The position numbers and the translations under genes are program-made. DNA of 64,000 nt from contig JAKLGV010000007.1 in assembly GCA_022710585.1 (NCBI GenBank), forward strand, positions 40,908 to 104,907, given 5' to 3'. The stretch comes from Deltaproteobacteria bacterium. GTDB lineage: Bacteria > Desulfobacterota > Syntrophia > Syntrophales > Smithellaceae. The notes beneath the pieces are model-generated. The model had not been told where the DNA came from, made no database searches, and saw only the letters and a program-made list of their open reading frames with translations. Below, piece after piece: positions 16,362-25,310 of this stretch (positions are counted from its first letter, which is position 1; each line of letters starts with the position of its first letter).

Positions 16362-16778
16362 ATGTCCAAATTGGTTCGTTTCGGTGTTTCGCTGGAGGAA
16401 GATTTACTGGTTAAATTCGACCGTCATATCAAACAAAAGAAATACACCAACCGTTCCGAAGCGCTTCGGGATATGATTCGCGACGAACTGGTCAAAAAGG
16501 AATGGACGGAAAATAAGGAAGTAACCGGGGCGATTACACTGGTTTATGACCATCATACGAGAGAACTGGTCACCAAGGTATTAGATGTCCAGCATGATTA
16601 TCATGAATGTATTCTATCTACCCAGCACATTCACCTGGATCATCGCAATTGCTTTGAAATTGTCGTAACCAAGGGCAAGTCGAAAGATATTGAAGAGCTT
16701 TATCAGAAACTGAAGTCCATCAAGAGCGTGAAGCACGCCGGATTTATGATGGCGACGCAGGGCAAAGACCTGCCTTAA
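16362..16778 (+). CDS. nikR: Nickel-responsive transcriptional regulator NikR
   Basis: 138 residues, the usual NikR length. A ribbon-helix-helix domain (LVRFGVSLEEDLLVKFDRHI, then YTNRSEALRDMIRDEL) is followed by an ACT-like nickel-binding domain with conserved ligands: HHTRELV, LDVQHDYHE, STQHIHLDHRNCFE (His-His-Cys site). It represses nickel uptake genes when nickel is sufficient. AGGAGGG (16348-16354) supports ATG 16362, not the upstream in-frame codon at 16302. It lies between larE and the nik transport operon; a matching operator is seen at 20301-20327. Confidence 0.96.
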   Translation: MSKLVRFGVSLEEDLLVKFDRHIKQKKYTNRSEALRDMIRDELVKKEWTENKEVTGAITLVYDHHTRELVTKVLDVQHDYHECILSTQHIHLDHRNCFEIVVTKGKSKDIEELYQKLKSIKSVKHAGFMMATQGKDLP

Positions 16779-16789
16779 CAGGCACATCG

Positions 16790-17524
16790 TCAGCGTTTTT
16801 GCAGCGACAGGGGAAGTTCCAGATTATTTTCTTCCAGCAATTTTTTGTCAGTCAGTATTTCCGAAACAGGGCCGTCGGCAACCACGGTGCCTTCTTTAAT
16901 CACAATGCAGCGCTGACAGACATCCATAATCAGATCGAGATCGTGCGAGGCGATGATTTTCGAGTGCTGGAAGGTTTTGAGCAGATTGATGAGCAACCGC
17001 CGTGATCTTGGATCAAGATTCGCCGCCGGTTCGTCCATGGCCAGAATATCCGGCTCCACCGCCATGACTGCCGCGATGGCCACAGCGCTTTTCTGACCGC
17101 AGGAAAGATGATGCGGCGGTTTATTTTTCAGTTCAAGGCCGTTGACCAACGTTAATGCATATTCTACTCTGTCCCGCACGGCAGTGTCATCCAAACCGAG
17201 ATTGAGCGGTCCGAAAGCAACATCTTCATAAACGGTCGGCATGAAGAGCTGATCATCGGGATTCTGAAAAACAATGCCGACTTTGCGGCGGATTTCCTGC
17301 CGGGTCTGTCTGGTGAGATAAAGATCACCGATATTAACAGATCCCGATGTCGGCATAAGATAGCCGTTCATATGCAATAAAAGCGTGGATTTGCCCGCGC
17401 CATTGGCGCCGATGATGCCCACAGATTCCCCGTGCGTGATACGGAAAGAAATATAGCGCAGGGCATGAGTCCCGTCCGGATAGCGGAAGGAAACATTCTT
17501 AAACTCGACAATATGATGGCTCAT
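16790..17524 (-). CDS. nikO: ECF-type nickel/cobalt transporter ATPase
   Basis: 244 residues of the CbiO/NikO ATPase type: Walker A GANGAGKSTLL, Q-loop IVFQNPDDQLFMPTVYEDVAFGP (the Q-N-P-D-D-Q pattern is typical of ECF ATPases), Walker B ILAMDEPAANLDP and switch IIASHDLDLI. The signature reads LSCGQKSAVAIA rather than LSGGQ. It powers the NikMN-NikQ complex. ATG overlaps the nikQ stop by 4 nt. Cobalt cannot be excluded as substrate from this subunit alone. Confidence 0.92.
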   Translation of the reverse strand: MSHHIVEFKNVSFRYPDGTHALRYISFRITHGESVGIIGANGAGKSTLLLHMNGYLMPTSGSVNIGDLYLTRQTRQEIRRKVGIVFQNPDDQLFMPTVYEDVAFGPLNLGLDDTAVRDRVEYALTLVNGLELKNKPPHHLSCGQKSAVAIAAVMAVEPDILAMDEPAANLDPRSRRLLINLLKTFQHSKIIASHDLDLIMDVCQRCIVIKEGTVVADGPVSEILTDKKLLEENNLELPLSLQKR

Positions 17525-18330
17525 GAAAGAACTCCTTGAACGAATCTACCGATTATTTCCGTTGCCGGATAAAACCGGAAAACATAGAGAAAAATTATCA
17601 TGGATAAGGTAAAAATAATATCTTCAGTTCTGATATGAAACCGTTTGAGAGAAGGCATATCCCCCTGAAATCCTCTGGACAGCATGGCAAAGTAAACTCG
17701 CTCGGCTCTCTCTATGGTGCGGATGAAAAGGGTTCCTGTTATGCGGACAAATATTTTGATACCCTTGCCGCTCTTTCCGTAAGACCGCATATTTCTGGCG
17801 CGGACAATTCGCATCGTTTCTTCCATGAGGACAAAAATATAACGGTAAAGAAAAAGAAGCTGTGAAACAAAAATCGATGGTAGCCCCAACTGCCGCAGGC
17901 CGTGGCAAACACCCGGAAAAGATGTCGTGGCGATCAGCAGAAGCGCCGTACTGACCGTCAGAACAAACTTCAACAGAATTGAAAAGAAGGAAAGCCAGCC
18001 CGCCGAAATGGTCAGTCCGCTGAAAATTACAACATGCGTTGAGTCCAGCAGGGGATTGAATACTCCAATAAATAAGGCAAAAGGCGAAACCAGAATCACT
18101 TTTCTGAGGATAAACATCAAAGGAATTTCGCCGATGCTCATCAATAGAACCGGATAAAGAAAAAAAGGCAACAGGGCGTTTATTTCATATTTGGAAAAAG
18201 AAATAACTGTAAAAAGAAACAGTAGTGTAGCAATTAATTTTGCCCTCGGGTCCAGCCGATGAACGAACGTGTCCTTGTAGGATAGCTGATCGATGAATCC
18301 GATATTGTAATATTGTTCATCAAAAGTCAT
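17521..18330 (-). CDS. nikQ: ECF-type nickel transporter transmembrane (T) component, CbiQ family
   Basis: About 269 residues. The N-terminus YKDTFVHRLDPRAKLIATLLFLF is the CbiQ/EcfT opening, and the coupling helices appear as MRIVRARNMRSYG and AERVYFAMLSRGFQGD, each with the A/S-R-G/S coupling motif. It links the substrate-binding NikM to the NikO ATPase. The frame is open to 18384, but that start falls inside an inverted repeat, and GGATGG precedes ATG 18330, which gives a normal N-terminus. Confidence 0.9.
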   Translation of the reverse strand: MTFDEQYYNIGFIDQLSYKDTFVHRLDPRAKLIATLLFLFTVISFSKYEINALLPFFLYPVLLMSIGEIPLMFILRKVILVSPFALFIGVFNPLLDSTHVVIFSGLTISAGWLSFFSILLKFVLTVSTALLLIATTSFPGVCHGLRQLGLPSIFVSQLLFLYRYIFVLMEETMRIVRARNMRSYGKSGKGIKIFVRITGTLFIRTIERAERVYFAMLSRGFQGDMPSLKRFHIRTEDIIFTLSMIIFLYVFRFYPATEIIGRFVQGVLS

Positions 18331-18370
18331 TATTCCATCCAATGGCTGGATAAAGGTAGTCATAAATAGC

Positions 18371-18413
18371 ATACGCCCCGACAAGAACTCCAGTTGTTTT
18401 TGCCGGGGCGTAT
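18371..18413. repeat. Inverted repeat between nikM and nikQ
   Basis: CATACGCCCCG and CGGGGCGTATG form an 11-bp perfect stem around a ~22-nt loop in the 103-nt gap between the nikMN stop and nikQ start. No U-run follows on the minus strand, so this is more likely an RNA stability or attenuation hairpin than a strong terminator. Confidence 0.65.
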
Positions 18414-18433
18414 GACGTATTTTCCCTTACAGA

Positions 18434-19468
18434 CTATTGTTTTTTGAACAGCCGGATTCCGAATCCGATCAGTAGAATAAACATCAGCACAATGGATCCA
18501 CCGACAATGCCGGAAACCGACGTGCCGGCTTCAATGCCCGGCCAGTGGGGAGTTTCATTTTCGTTTGATGGTTCATTGGCCGCGGATTTGAATCCATAAT
18601 CAGGGAGAAAAGCAGTCCTTTCCTGAATTTCCTTGAGAGCCGGGGCAACACCCTGGGTGGCTTCAGCCAGCTCACCCTTGCCGGTAACTTTTTCAATCGA
18701 CCATTCCAGGCCATCCGGATGTGTTGAGGCAAACCAGGAAAGAGCGCCGCCGGTTACAACGGCCAGAATCACAAAAACAACCAAAACGTTTTTTAACGAA
18801 ATTCCGCTGTCGAGAGGTTGAAATGACAGGTTGGCTTCGAGAAGTTCCGGTCTGGCATTTTTTACATAGATAATGATGCCTGCTGTGGCAATTCCCTCTA
18901 CAAGACCGATGGCCAGATGAATTGGCTGCATCAACAGGACAAAGGTGCTGAAAGGTAGTTCGCTTTTACCGGATAACAGTGTCTCCAGGACAACCGAAAA
19001 AGCGCCCAGTTGCAGCGCAATAATGACACTGACAATGGCGGCAATGGATATCCTCTTCGCGCTTGTTCCGTCTCCGACAATCGGTCTGTAAATCAAAGGA
19101 TAGACGAGAAAACAGGGGTAAATTCCCAGATTCCAAATATTGCAGCCCAGGGCAAGCAGCCCGCCATCGGCGAAAAAAAGAGCCTGCACCGTCAGGATGG
19201 AGGCCATGGCCAGAAACGCCGCATACGGCCCCAGTATGATAGCTAGAAGCATGCCACCGCCGATATGGCCGCTGGAGCCGGTGACGGGAATGGTGAAGTT
19301 GATCATCTGCGCCGCGAAAACAAAAGCTCCCATGACGCCCATCAAGGGGATTGTTTTGTTATCAATATTTTCTTTCAGTTTTTTTGATGAATATCCGATG
19401 GCTGCCACGGAACCGGCCCACATCGTCGCTCCCACTGCAGGGGAGAGTAAAGCATCTGCCATATGCAT
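18434..19468 (-). CDS. nikMN: ECF-type nickel transporter substrate-binding component, NikMN fusion (CbiM family)
   Basis: 344 residues. It opens MHMADALLSP, where His2 of the CbiM/NikM N-terminus is a metal ligand. The core has TVQALFFADGGLLALGCNIWNLG and the conserved SGHIGGGMLLAIILGPYAAF. After the sixth helix the C-terminal ~120 residues resemble the NikN/CbiN-type extracytoplasmic module: a membrane segment, WFASTHPDGLEWSIEKV, and a final membrane anchor. This is the fused form common for nickel. GGAG lies 8 nt before ATG. It follows the outer-membrane barrel gene by 32 nt. Confidence 0.92.
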   Translation of the reverse strand: MHMADALLSPAVGATMWAGSVAAIGYSSKKLKENIDNKTIPLMGVMGAFVFAAQMINFTIPVTGSSGHIGGGMLLAIILGPYAAFLAMASILTVQALFFADGGLLALGCNIWNLGIYPCFLVYPLIYRPIVGDGTSAKRISIAAIVSVIIALQLGAFSVVLETLLSGKSELPFSTFVLLMQPIHLAIGLVEGIATAGIIIYVKNARPELLEANLSFQPLDSGISLKNVLVVFVILAVVTGGALSWFASTHPDGLEWSIEKVTGKGELAEATQGVAPALKEIQERTAFLPDYGFKSAANEPSNENETPHWPGIEAGTSVSGIVGGSIVLMFILLIGFGIRLFKKQ

Positions 19469-19500
19469 AATAATTTCTCCTTTAGAGGCTTAATTTATCT

Positions 19501-20283
19501 CTAAAATCTTAGAGCAACTCCTGCCAGTGCGGAAACATCTGTCTCTGAATCTGTCAGACCGACTTTGACTCCACAATCAACATCAAAATTCTCATTAATC
19601 GAATAAATGATTCCACCGATGAGAAATACAGGGTCGTCATCGGCGTCGCTGTCGGGGTTTCGTTCTATGCCAATATTTGCAACGAGCTGCAGATCTTTAA
19701 CAACTTCCCAGGTGCCGGCTAATGAGGCATGCCAGATATCTTCCCGTTCATCGGCATCGTTTTCATTTCTGACGTAACCCAGATTCGCATGAAACGCAAA
19801 AGGCTCCACTTCCTGAGAAGCAATTAAAAACGCCTGCCCGCCGATTTTTCCGGTACCCAGCCCCTTGTCCTCATCACCCGTGGGGAAACTGATTCCCGGT
19901 TTTAGCGCGAGACTGAATCCATCGTTCTCCAAAAGTCGCCATTTAACCTCAAAGGACGCATCACCGATTCCATTTTCATTATAAACCGTAACATCATCGT
20001 CCTTTTCTTTTCCCCAGAGATAAGGCAGGCTCAGAACCAGATCAACATTGTCAACAATCCCGTAGGATAATGTCGCCGCAGCTTCGCCACCTGCATATTT
20101 CACCGACACGCCGCTAACATCATCATCGTCCCAGTCATACTGCCCGTTGAGCTCCAGTTGAAATTTCCCCTTTCCCTGAGTGCCGGTGTCATCAGTAATT
20201 AGGGGATGAGCCGCCCAAGATGGGCAGGCTATTAACAGCACCACAGCAAATATCAGTCCCTTTGGCAGCCATTTCCACGTCAT
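19501..20283 (-). CDS. Outer-membrane beta-barrel protein of the nickel operon
   Basis: About 260 residues. A signal peptide (KGLIFAVVLLIACPSWA) precedes HPLITDDTGTQGKGKFQLELNGQY, an opening seen in the phenol-MetA-type barrel family of Gram-negative outer membranes. Alternating-residue strands and a terminal aromatic (GVALRF) follow. GGGAGG sits before ATG 20283, and the frame upstream to 20346 runs through a promoter/operator, so it is not coding. As first gene of the nikMN-Q-O operon under a NikR-like site, it may let nickel or a nickel chelate cross the outer membrane; that is inference. Confidence 0.8.
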   Translation of the reverse strand: MTWKWLPKGLIFAVVLLIACPSWAAHPLITDDTGTQGKGKFQLELNGQYDWDDDDVSGVSVKYAGGEAAATLSYGIVDNVDLVLSLPYLWGKEKDDDVTVYNENGIGDASFEVKWRLLENDGFSLALKPGISFPTGDEDKGLGTGKIGGQAFLIASQEVEPFAFHANLGYVRNENDADEREDIWHASLAGTWEVVKDLQLVANIGIERNPDSDADDDPVFLIGGIIYSINENFDVDCGVKVGLTDSETDVSALAGVALRF

Positions 20284-20300
20284 TTTGAATCCTCCCTGTT

Positions 20301-20327
20301 GTGTTACTTTTATTAATTTAGTGGCAC
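20301..20327 (-). promoter_or_regulatory. NikR-like operator upstream of the nickel operon
   Basis: GTGTTAC (20301-20307), a 13-nt spacer, then GTGGCAC (20321-20327). The right half matches the inverse of the left (GTAACAC) at 5 of 7 positions. From memory, comparative work assigned GTGTTAC-N13/14-GTAACAC as the NikR site in deltaproteobacteria. It lies 18 nt before the barrel gene start, downstream of a TTGACA -35 at 20341-20346 (minus), so bound NikR would cover the -10 region. Confidence 0.65.
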
Positions 20328-20340
20328 GATTGCTCGGGCG

Positions 20341-20346
20341 TGTCAA
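20341..20346 (-). promoter_or_regulatory. Candidate -35 hexamer of the nickel operon promoter
   Basis: The minus strand reads TTGACA, a perfect consensus. A -10 is less clear: TAAATT starts about 20 nt downstream inside the NikR-like operator. Sequence match only. Confidence 0.4.
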
Positions 20347-20661
20347 GTATTTTTAAACGTATAAATCCAAGAACAGATCAACAATGGACTGCTGAACAGG
20401 AAGCTGCAGAAGCATAACCCCGGCAGCTCGCCTGTCTTGGCGAAGATGAATAAAGAGTATCGCTCCTGGATGGATTCAGAGTCGGGAGCATAAGGTATTG
20501 TATAAATTGATAAAAATAATATTATGTTTATGCCATTTCCATAAGCGGCAATCTCATTGATTATGCTATACATAACATATTGACTTTCTTGTGACTTTCA
20601 GTCAGTGTATGCCAGTTTTGACATATACCAAAAATGACAGAGGTATTTGGGGAGGATTTTT
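20347..20661. other. Non-coding region upstream of the formate dehydrogenase operon
   Basis: 315 bp. It holds the divergent promoters of the nickel operon (minus) and fdh (plus). Near fdh there is a direct repeat TGACTTTC at 20581-20588 and 20592-20599 (11-bp period, one helical turn) and an interrupted palindrome GTGTATG-N10-CATATAC (20605-20628). Both look like regulator sites but match no consensus I can name. The short open frame at 20343-20573 (minus) has no family features. Confidence 0.45.
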
Positions 20662-23600
20662 ATGAAAATTACAAGAAGAGGGTTTTTAACTCTTTCCAGT
20701 GCCGTCGGAGGCGGAATTGCTCTATCCGGTTTAGGGCTCAACCTGAATCCGACACGGGCCTATGCGGAAGAGTTAGACAAGATGAATCGAGTCAAAGCCG
20801 CCAAACAGACGACGACGATTTGCTGTTACTGCTCCGTCGGTTGCGGTCTGGTTTGCAGTACAGACAAGACGACCGGAAAAATCATTAACATTGAAGGCGA
20901 TGCCGATCATCCCATCAACGAAGGATCGCTGTGTGCCAAAGGCGCCGGTTTCTTCGATCTGACGGAAGCCAACAAGCACCGTCTCACCAAGGTTCTCTAC
21001 CGCGCTCCGGGTGGAACGAAATGGGAAGAGAAAGACTGGGATTGGGCGCTGCCCCGCATGGCCCGCCTGATCAAGGACACCCGTGACAAAAATTTCATGA
21101 AGACAAACGCCAAGGGTGAGCTGGTCAACCGCTGCGAAGCCATCGGCCACTATGGCAGTTCTAACATCGACAATGAGGAATGCTGGATTGTTAGCGTCAA
21201 GTCCAGAGCGCTGGGTCTTGTTTATATAGATCACCAGGCCCGTGTCTGACACAGTCCATCTGTAGCGGCTCTGGGAGAGTCGTTCGGACGCGGTTCGATG
21301 ACGAACCATTATTGCGATTTAAAAAATGCAGACGTTATTCTGATCATGGGCAGCAATGCTGCCGAGCATCACCCGATCGCTTTCAAGTGGATCATGAGAG
21401 CAAAGGAAAAGGGAGCAACCGTTATTCATGTCGATCCCCGTTATACAAGAACATCCGCCCGCTGTGATTTCCATGTACCGCTTCGCTCCGGTACAGATAT
21501 CGCTTTTCTGGGCGGAATGATCAATTACATCATTGAGCATAATAAATATTTCAAAGACTATGTGCTCAACTACACCAACGCTTCATTTATCGTGAACAAA
21601 GACTACACTTTTAATGATGGTCTTTTCTCCGGTTATGATGCTGCAAAAAGAAAATACGATAAAGCAACCTGGACGCTGGACAAAGATGAAGCAACAGGAA
21701 TTCCCAAGCGGGATATGAGCCTTTCGAATCCACGCTGTGTTTTCCAAATGCTGAAGCAGCATTATTCCCGTTACACGATGGATAAGGTTTCCAGCATTAC
21801 CGGCGTCTCCAAGGAAAACCTACTCAAGGTTTATAAAGCCTACAGTGCCACCGGTGTTCCGGACAAGGCGGGAACGGAGTGCTACGCTCTGGGCTGGACA
21901 CACCATACCGTCGGCAGCCAGAACATCCGGGCCATGTCCATCATTCAGTTGCTTTTGGGCAATATGGGTATCGCGGGCGGCGGCATCAACGCGCTGCGTG
22001 GCGAACCTAACGTTCAGGGTTCCACGGATCACTGCATTTTATACGGAAATTTACCCGGCTATCTGAAGATGATCTCTGCTTCATGCGACACGCTGGAACA
22101 TTATCTGAAGAAATATACGCCGGAATCCAAGGATCCGCAGTCGGCCAATTACTATCAGAATTATCCGAAGTTTTTTGTCAGCTTCCTGAAATCGTTATGG
22201 GACAACAAAGCAACGAAGGACAATGACTTTGGTTATGACTGGCTGCCCAAGATAGACGATGGGAAACACTATTCCACGATGCACATGTTTGATGCGATGT
22301 ATGCGGGCAAGGTGAAAGGATTCTTCTGCATTGGCGCTGATCCGGCCGTCAGCACGCCGAACAGCAACAAGGTCCGCAAAGCCCTTCAGAATCTCGACTG
22401 GTTGATCGGTGAAAATATTTTCGACAACGAAACTTATCAGTTCTGGAGAGGTCCCGGCGTCGATCCTAAAAAGATCAAGACGGAATGCTTCCTGCTGCCT
22501 GCTTCCGCCACCATGGAAAAGGAAGGTTCGCAGAGCAATTCCGGCCGCTGGGTGCAGTGGAAATACAAGGCTGCCGAAGCTCCCGGCGATGCCATTCCCG
22601 TCGGTGAAATAGAGATCAAGATCATGAATGCGGTCAAAAAACTCTATGCCAAAGAAGGCGGCGTATGTCCCGAGCCGATTCTGAATCTCAAGTGGGATTA
22701 TCTGAATGACAAAGGACATTATGACGTTATTAAAGTTGCTCATCAGATCAACGGTGTCTTTCTGGAAGATACCGTTATAGAAGACAAGGCCAAGAAGACG
22801 ACGACCCTGTACAAAAAAGGCCAACTGGTTCCCGGCTTCGGCAATCTTCAGTTGGACGGTAAAACGGCATGCGGTAACTGGTGCATATCCGGCAGCTACA
22901 CGGCCGAAGGCATGAACAGAATGGCGTCGCGGGGCAAGGAAGATCCGACAGGTCTGGGTCTCTTCCCCAACTGGGCGTTTGCCTGGCCGGTTAACCGCCG
23001 CATTCTTTACAACCGCGCTTCCTGTGATTTAAACGGCAAGCCCTACAATCCCAATCGCAAACTTCTGGAATGGAAGGGCGATAAATGGGAAGGCGATGTG
23101 CCGGATGGTCCCTGGCCGCCACAGGCAAACAAGGAAAAAGGGAAATACCCCTTTATTATGAAGACCGACGGTGTTGGCGCATTGTTTGGCCCCGGCATGG
23201 TCGAAGGTCCTTTCCCCGAGCATTACGAACCGCTCGAAGGACCACTGGCGAAGAACCCGATGTCGGGACAGCTGATCAACCCGGCTGCTGAAATCTTCGA
23301 TAAGCATAGCGATGTGGACAAGATAGCCCGGGCCAGCGAAAAATTCCCGTATGTCTGCACAACCTATTCCTGCACGGAGCATTGGTGCACCGGCGCGTTA
23401 ACCCGGTGGCAGGCTTGGCTTCTCGAAATGCAGCCGGAACTCTATGTGGAGATTGGCGACAAACTGGCTGCGGAAAAAGGTATTAAAAACGGCGACCGGG
23501 TTAAGGTTTCCTCCATTCGTGGTGAAGCACCCTGTGTGGCAATGGTGACCAAACGCTTCAAGCCTTTTACGGTTGAAGGAAAAACGGTGCATCAGGTCGG

Positions 23601-23739
23601 CATGCCCTTCAATTACGGCTGGCTCTTCCCGAAGGACAGCACCAGTGACAGCACGAATGTATTAACTCCAACCGTTGGCGACGCGAACACCTTCTGCCCC
23701 GAGTACAAGGCGTTCATGGTCAACGTGGAAAAGGCTTAA
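20662..23739 (+). CDS. fdhA: Formate dehydrogenase-N/O type alpha subunit, selenoprotein, Tat-exported
   Basis: 1025 residues read through an in-frame TGA at 21247-21249, decoded as selenocysteine 196. The context ARV-Sec-HSPSVAALGESFGRGSMTNH is the FDH active site, so the TGA is not a frameshift or true stop. A twin-arginine signal KITRRGFLTLSSAVGGG starts the protein, followed by the [4Fe-4S] motif CCYCSVGCGLVC. The bis-MGD (Mo or W) catalytic domain extends to TVGDANTFCPEYKAF. It oxidises formate (or reduces CO2) on the outer face of the membrane. GGGGAGGA supports ATG 20662. Followed by fdhB and fdhC. Confidence 0.96.
21247..21285 (+). promoter_or_regulatory. Selenocysteine TGA and bacterial SECIS hairpin
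   Basis: UGA at 21247-21249 is followed by a 7-bp stem, GCGGCUC (21265-21271) with GAGUCGU (21277-21283), counting G-U pairs, closing a UGGGA loop. The loop begins 22 nt after the UGA, the spacing expected for a SelB-binding SECIS in bacterial fdh mRNAs. Confidence 0.85.
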
Positions 23740-23751
23740 GGAGGATAAACC

Positions 23752-24555
23752 ATGGGAAACGAACTTGTAAAATTGATTGATACCACCCTGTGCACCGCCT
23801 GCCGCGGCTGTCAGGTCGCCTGCAAGCAGTGGAATGAAATGCCGGGCTTGAGGACAAAACAAACCGGCACGTATCAGAATCCTCCGGATTTGCAGTGGAA
23901 TACCTGGACGCTGATCCGCTTCCAGGAATATGAAGATAAAGACAAAAACTTTACGTGGATCTTCCGCAAGGACGGCTGCATGCACTGCACCGAAGCTTCC
24001 TGCGTGAAGGTTTGCCCAAGCGGCTCTCTTTATTATACCGACATTAAAACGGTAGGTGTTCATCATGAAAAATGCATCGGATGCAAGGAATGCATTTCGG
24101 CCTGTCCGTTTGATATTCCCCGCTATAACAAAGAGACGGAAAAGGTTACTAAATGCGATTTGTGCTATTCGCGCATTAAGGAAAACCTTCCGCCCGCCTG
24201 TGTCAAATCCTGTCCGACCGGCGCTCTGACGATTGGTCCCAAGGACGAGATGATTAAAAAAGCCTACGCAAGGGTGGAAAAACTGGGCGGCGATGCCAAT
24301 GTTTATGGCGACAAATTTGTCGGCGGCACGCATGTGATTTATGTCCTCCAGTTCAAGCCGGAAGTTTATGACGAACTGGCAAAGGATCCGAAAGTTCCGC
24401 AGACGATCGCATTATGGAAGAGCATCCTGAAACCGCTGAGCCTGTTGGGCGCAGGCGGTGTAATCGGCGGATCCATCCTCCATTACTTTATCCATGGACC
24501 GCACAAACCCCATCCGGAACACTATGACGAACCAAAGAAGCAGGGAGGTGCATAA
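23752..24555 (+). CDS. fdhB: Formate dehydrogenase beta subunit (four [4Fe-4S] clusters)
   Basis: 267 residues. Ferredoxin-type cysteine motifs run through the protein: CTACRGCQVACKQW, CMHCTEASCVKVCPSG, CIGCKECISACPFD and CDLCYSRIKENLPPACVKSCPTG, enough for four [4Fe-4S] clusters. A C-terminal membrane anchor (LGAGGVIGGSILHYFI) is as in FdnH/FdoH. It conducts electrons from the alpha to the cytochrome gamma subunit. No own signal peptide is seen, so it is likely exported together with FdhA by Tat. It starts 12 nt after fdhA, with AAGGAGG before ATG. Confidence 0.96.
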   Translation: MGNELVKLIDTTLCTACRGCQVACKQWNEMPGLRTKQTGTYQNPPDLQWNTWTLIRFQEYEDKDKNFTWIFRKDGCMHCTEASCVKVCPSGSLYYTDIKTVGVHHEKCIGCKECISACPFDIPRYNKETEKVTKCDLCYSRIKENLPPACVKSCPTGALTIGPKDEMIKKAYARVEKLGGDANVYGDKFVGGTHVIYVLQFKPEVYDELAKDPKVPQTIALWKSILKPLSLLGAGGVIGGSILHYFIHGPHKPHPEHYDEPKKQGGA

Positions 24556-24556
24556 A

Positions 24557-25204
24557 ATGAAAAACAAAATGGTAGTTGTGACATCAGGATATGAAAGATT
24601 TGTGCACTGGGCGCTGGCCATCTCCTGCCTGACGCTGTGCTACACCGGACTGGGAATTCTGTTCAAAGAACTGAACTTTCTGGGCGTCATTTTCGGCGGA
24701 CTGAAAGGATTGGTGACCGTTCACGATTTTATGGCCGTGATTTTTGCCATCTCCCTGGTATTGGCCATCGCCATGTGGTGGAAAGAAGCGGGTATATTTG
24801 TTTTCCCGGAAGATTGGGAATGGATCAAGGCCGCGGGCGGATACCTGTGGCATCTGGATCACGTACCGGAGACCGGCAAATACAATCCCGGCCAGAAGGC
24901 GTTCTTCCTGACCGTAGCCTTATGCGGACTGCTGATGGTCGTCACAGGCTTCTTTATGTGGTATCCCGAGAAACTGGGTGGAGATCTGATGGACTGGGTT
25001 TATGTCCTGCATGTTCTGGGCTTTGTGGTGATTTTCGCGTTCTTCTTCGTTCACCTGTATCTGGGCACCATCGGTAATCCCGGTTCCGTTTCCGCGATGA
25101 TCAGCGGGAAGATGGAACTGCCCGTATTGAGAATGCTTCATCCGAAGTGGGTCAAAGAGATGGAGCACGAAGGCAAACTGATGATTGCCAATGATAAGAA
25201 GTAG
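24557..25204 (+). CDS. fdhC: Formate dehydrogenase gamma subunit, cytochrome b556-type
   Basis: About 215 residues with four membrane helices. Heme-ligand candidates are in YERFVHWALAISCLTL, LVTVHDFMAVIF and YVLHVLGFVVIFAFFFVHLYLG, as in FdnI/FdoI. It oxidises or reduces the membrane quinone. GGAGG precedes ATG 24557; the longer frame from 24494 lies in fdhB. This is the third structural gene and is followed by a strong hairpin terminator. Confidence 0.94.
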   Translation: MKNKMVVVTSGYERFVHWALAISCLTLCYTGLGILFKELNFLGVIFGGLKGLVTVHDFMAVIFAISLVLAIAMWWKEAGIFVFPEDWEWIKAAGGYLWHLDHVPETGKYNPGQKAFFLTVALCGLLMVVTGFFMWYPEKLGGDLMDWVYVLHVLGFVVIFAFFFVHLYLGTIGNPGSVSAMISGKMELPVLRMLHPKWVKEMEHEGKLMIANDKK

Positions 25205-25256
25205 AAAGTACGTTAACAAAGTTGACATTTAGAACGATAACGATGTAATTGACGCG

Positions 25257-25295
25257 GTGGCGCACATCTGATAGAAGGTGTGCGCCACTTTTGTT
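25257..25295 (+). terminator. Terminator between fdhC and fdhE
   Basis: GTGGCGCACA (25257-25266) pairs perfectly with TGTGCGCCAC (25279-25288), followed by TTTTGTT. The stem ends only about 20 nt before the fdhE start, so it probably lowers, rather than abolishes, fdhE expression from the structural operon. Confidence 0.85.
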
Positions 25296-25310
25296 AAGAA
25301 GGAAAAAATT

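Noticed and set aside
20284..20346. N-terminal extension of the outer-membrane barrel protein
   Set aside because: These codons run over a TTGACA -35 and a NikR-like operator and precede the signal peptide.
21247..21300. fdhA as two genes or a pseudogene broken by TGA
   Set aside because: The TGA sits at the known selenocysteine position with conserved flanks and a SECIS hairpin; the reading frame continues without a shift.
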